DNA of 10,752 nt from Euperipatoides rowelli. Lineage: Eukaryota > Onychophora > Udeonychophora > Euonychophora > Peripatopsidae. The stretch is from the NCBI GenBank assembly GCA_003024985.2, contig PXIH01S0015055.1. One strand, given 5' to 3'. The notes under the pieces were generated by a model. It was not told the origin of the DNA. It saw nothing but the letters and a program-made list of their open reading frames with translations, and did no database searches. The translations under genes were made by a program, and so were the position numbers. Of this stretch, positions 8,735-10,752 are shown piece by piece; position 1 is the stretch's first letter, and the number at the start of each line of letters is the position of its first letter.

Positions 8735-8969
8735 AATTCATCAAATTTTCTTATTTAAAAAGGTGTTAAAATCTAAATTTTATAAATGTTAGAAAAGAAC
8801 GAACACGTCATCTATTTCATCATCTTAAATAGAAATAAAAGTAAACACCAGCTGTTTGCTTTGATTTCTGTTTAAGATGATGTAATAGATGACGTGTTCG
8901 TTTTTCTCTAACAGTGTATAAAACTTAGATTTTAACATTTTTAAATGAAATAATAAATTTTGATGAATT
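8735..8969. repeat. Long foldback (inverted repeat, 5-base loop), MITE-like or hairpin-RNA source
   Basis: The left arm 8735-8847 is complementary to the right arm 8853-8969, with loop CCAGC at 8848-8852. By eye the inner 83/84 bases (8765-8847 against 8853-8936) differ at about nine positions including one indel, so arm identity is near 90 percent. A 19-base stretch containing GAACACGTCATCTATT pairs perfectly. The outer 30 bases also pair (AATTCATCA with TGATGAATT) but with several gaps. Transcribed as part of the cilium gene's pre-mRNA, it would form a hairpin of over 100 base pairs. The simplest reading is a palindromic MITE. Alternatives are a hairpin-siRNA or microRNA-like locus or an aborted-replication palindrome. 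No clear target duplication was identified. Confidence 0.9.
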
Positions 8970-8987
8970 AAACATACATATTTTCAG

Positions 8988-9314
8988 CAAAATGTCAGTG
9001 TTGAGGGCAATACGAAAATTCATATATTGGATGATAAGTTGGAATATTTATGTAATGAATGTAAATGTTTAGAGGACCAAATTTTAACGTTTTCAGAGAT
9101 ATTTAATCAACCAAAAAATGTACTGCATCTTGATAATGGCGGGTTATTGAATCCAACTTTAATCACGCCAAGTATGTGCAATCCAGTCACGCAATTTCCA
9201 ACAAAGAATTTATTATTCACAATATTAAAACAAAACACTCGTTCAAAAAATTACACAATCAGCCCAATATGGCGTCACTCAATNCACTCTAAAAAAAATC
9301 AAACAGGAAGTTAG
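8988..9314 (+). CDS. Unrecognised coding-like segment after an acceptor-like CAG; possible exon 8988-9171
   Basis: Directly after TATTTTCAG (ending 8987) a frame is open from 8988 to the TAG at 9312-9314. The first about 61 codons look protein-like: QNVSVEGNTKIHILDDKLEY, a Cys pair in LCNECKCLEDQ, then TFSEIFNQPKNV. A strong donor GTATGT starts at 9172, so an exon 8988-9171 is plausible. The remainder, which contains the ambiguous base 9284, loses protein character. The frame is incompatible with the phase-1 exit of the cilium exon: carried-over phasing meets TGA within a few codons. No ATG precedes it in frame after the CAG. It may be an exon of a nested gene or the 5' remnant of the pseudogene-like block that follows. 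I recognise no family. Confidence 0.4.
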   Translation, partial: QNVSVEGNTKIHILDDKLEYLCNECKCLEDQILTFSEIFNQPKNVLHLDNGGLLNPTLITPSMCNPVTQFPTKNLLFTILKQNTRSKNYTISPIWRHSXHSKKNQTGS

Positions 9315-9469
9315 GATCATGTGATCATTACAACTATCATAAACTAAAAACTGTCCCAGTTAAGACATTGATACTAAAGTTGTCATAATTATTAAATGAA
9401 AATATACATAGATGCTATATCTAATATTATACTAATTAGTTAACATTAAAATAATTAATTATTAATTGA
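9315..9469 (+). other. Non-coding gap between two coding-like segments
   Basis: This AT-rich stretch has stops in all forward frames, a small GATCA-TG-TGATC hairpin near 9317-9328 and acceptor-like CCCAG (to 9360) and AATTAG (to about 9440). Neither acceptor leads into the next open segment without meeting a stop. If the flanking segments are one gene, this is either an intron with an unseen acceptor or decayed coding sequence. Confidence 0.5.
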
Positions 9470-10542
9470 TCAAACTACTGTATTTATAATTATGAAATAA
9501 ATGTTAATATTATACGCAATATTCTAAAACAAATATCTGTCAAAAATAAAAAATCATTATTCTCAACACTGCATGCTGAAGATGTGGAAATTTCAAATGA
9601 AGTAAAAGATTTGAAGATTACTAATGTTTCTAAACAAATTGAATTTAGTTTGGATGTTTTAATTAAAATTATACATGATTTAAGTGAGGTATCTGTACAA
9701 TTATTTCAAGTAATTAAAAATTCTAAAAAATCTTCGGAAACAAGGGGCATTGTTAACTTTGAAGGTTTGGTTTGTTCAAATTCTATACAAGAAAATCATA
9801 ACGGGTTTATTATATATAAAAATTTTGCTAACGATAATGACATTGAAAATAATGAAAGCTTGTCAAATAAAAAACACAATATTCAAATTATTGATAGGCC
9901 TACAACAAGGGAATTTATTGTTAGGTCATTACCAGTAGAGTTTATAATTATGATTCATTTTTTGTAAAAGCCCATTATGAAGTTTTAAATAAGATATATC
10001 AATATGGACACAAATATAGATTCATTTTCATCAGATCTTTCAAAGGTTTTTGAAAAATCACCAAATTTTAATTGAAGAAGTGAACGAGCATTGTTTTATT
10101 AAATCTCAAACATTTTATAACACCATAAGGAAAAAGAATAATCATATAAATGTTGAGGATAAAATATCTGACAGAAAGTCAGCTATCGATTTTAGTTATG
10201 CAAAAATACACAATTGTGAAGAATATTTTTCTCTGGAAGAATTGTTAGAAGACTTTTTAAAAGAGAATTCAGTTGCTGGAATAAAACCAGTTATTCATAA
10301 AAATAATGACATTAATTAGGCTGCCAATTTCTGTAGAAACAAAACATGAGGAAGTAGTGGTAGAATGAAATAAATGTCAACAAATGTTTAATAATGCTAT
10401 TATTGATGTCAATTGTGATAATGTATACTTGTTTTTAGCTGATGAAAGTGTGAGAGTTGATTCATTTGCTTTATGTGATCAACTTACATATGAGCAAGAA
10501 ACTTTATCATACGTTTCGAATTATGTAGATTTCGAGAAGTAA
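9470..10542 (+). pseudogene. Frameshifted coding remnant of unknown family
   Basis: Successive overlapping open segments in different forward frames read as coherent protein. The first, 9470-9967, includes AEDVEISNEVKDLKITNV, a hydrophobic/acidic helix around LIKIIHDLSEV, and IDRPTTREFIVRSLP. A second, about 9949-10053, includes AHYEVLNKIYQYGHKYRF. A third, about 10050-10319, includes FSLEELLEDFLKENSVAG. The fourth, about 10315-10542, includes RLPISVETKHEE, an in-frame TGA at about 10366-10368, then YLFLADESVRVDSF. Frame changes fall near 9941-9951, 10046-10060 and 10310-10320. Each looks like a small indel, some at homopolymers, so assembly error is possible. The end GAAGTAAGTTG can be read as a stop (10540-10542) or as a GTAAGT donor at 10539. 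No catalytic motif, signal peptide or clear membrane span was recognised. It could be a decayed host gene, a transposon ORF or an endogenised viral gene. I do not assign one. Confidence 0.5.
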
Positions 10543-10752
10543 GTTGATATTAATTGTTGTTCTGATACTTTTATTAACCCCACAGTCGTCGCGGTCAAAA
10601 AGTTACATGAGTAGTCGCGGTGTATCTGTGATATACAAGTGTATATAAAAAAACTTAAATAGTATTTATTATATTTTACTTAAGGTGATGTATAACTTAC
10701 TGTAAAATATATACTTAAAGATTGATGAATGAAATAACACTTGGTTTATTAC
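10543..10752. other. Right-edge non-coding stretch with possible transposon end
   Basis: A CpG-containing patch unlike the surrounding DNA follows TTAACCCC at 10574-10581. The octamer GTCGCGGT occurs at 10588-10595 and again at 10614-10621. After it the sequence returns to AT-rich DNA with no open frame. The remaining intron or intergenic sequence continues past the window. Confidence 0.5.
10574..10650 (+). mobile_element. Candidate piggyBac-like terminus (TTAA-CCCC, GTCGCGGT repeats)
   Basis: PiggyBac-superfamily elements insert at TTAA and usually start with C-rich termini followed by short subterminal repeats. Here TTAA (10574-10577) is followed by CCCC and two direct GTCGCGGT octamers 26 bases apart. 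That is the whole of the evidence: the other end and any transposase lie outside the window if they exist. A chance TTAA in AT-rich DNA next to an unrelated CpG patch is a real alternative. Confidence 0.25.

Noticed and set aside
8735-8969. Considered a canonical microRNA precursor
   Set aside because: The stem is well over the usual 60-100 nt precursor size and nearly fully paired along its length, closer to a foldback element or hairpin-siRNA locus. MicroRNA status cannot be argued without small-RNA data.
8988-9171. Considered as the next CCDC40 exon
   Set aside because: The preceding exon leaves one base over; carrying it into 8988 gives a stop (TGA) after a few codons, and the sequence lacks the expected coiled-coil pattern.
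9750-9938. Second open frame overlapping the orphan block
   Set aside because: Out-of-frame shadow of the longer 9470-9967 segment, with lower-complexity Ile/Leu-rich content.

Overview
This is a very AT-rich eukaryotic window, and the organism is probably an invertebrate animal. Conserved coding blocks are bounded by GT..AG introns of 1.5-4 kb. The one gene I can name is a motile-cilium/sperm-flagellum protein, so the organism builds 9+2 axonemes. One ambiguous base (9284) and decayed transposon ends point to a draft assembly of a repeat-rich genome. Base composition and repeats do not settle the phylum.

The left 8.2 kb carries three consecutive plus-strand exons of a CCDC40-like gene (axonemal 96-nm ruler subunit): 1540-2204, 3765-3848 and 7978-8197. 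They join in frame and give about 322 codons near the N-terminus. The first exon encodes a poorly conserved Lys/Glu/Ser/Pro-rich stretch built from degenerate 24-residue repeats plus a KKSPEEG-type minisatellite. The family signature then runs across the first junction (..APDH|PLMKRFQ..) and into a coiled coil (..REELGITLYNIQQDL..). The true start codon lies left of the window and most of the coiled-coil body lies right of it.

The introns hold transposon debris: a LINE-like 3' tail (about 262-366), two copies of an unnamed dispersed repeat (about 440-833 and 2436-3265), a hAT-like end (4897-4967), a pogo/Tc1-like end (about 6897-7015), and a G12/T15 tract (7583-7672).

The right 2.5 kb is the most unusual part. 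A near-perfect 235-base foldback with a 5-base loop (8735-8969) lies in the intron after the third exon. It is followed 18 bases later by an acceptor-like CAG and a block of coding-looking sequence (8988-10542). That block is broken by stops and frameshifts, does not match the CCDC40 splice phase, and belongs to no family I recognise. It is either a decayed gene or element inserted in the intron, a nested gene with assembly errors, or an endogenised foreign gene. A TTAA-CCCC motif with a repeated GTCGCGGT, possibly a piggyBac-like end, closes the window.

No tRNA, rRNA, CRISPR or bacterial-type signals were seen, and no gene on the minus strand could be supported.
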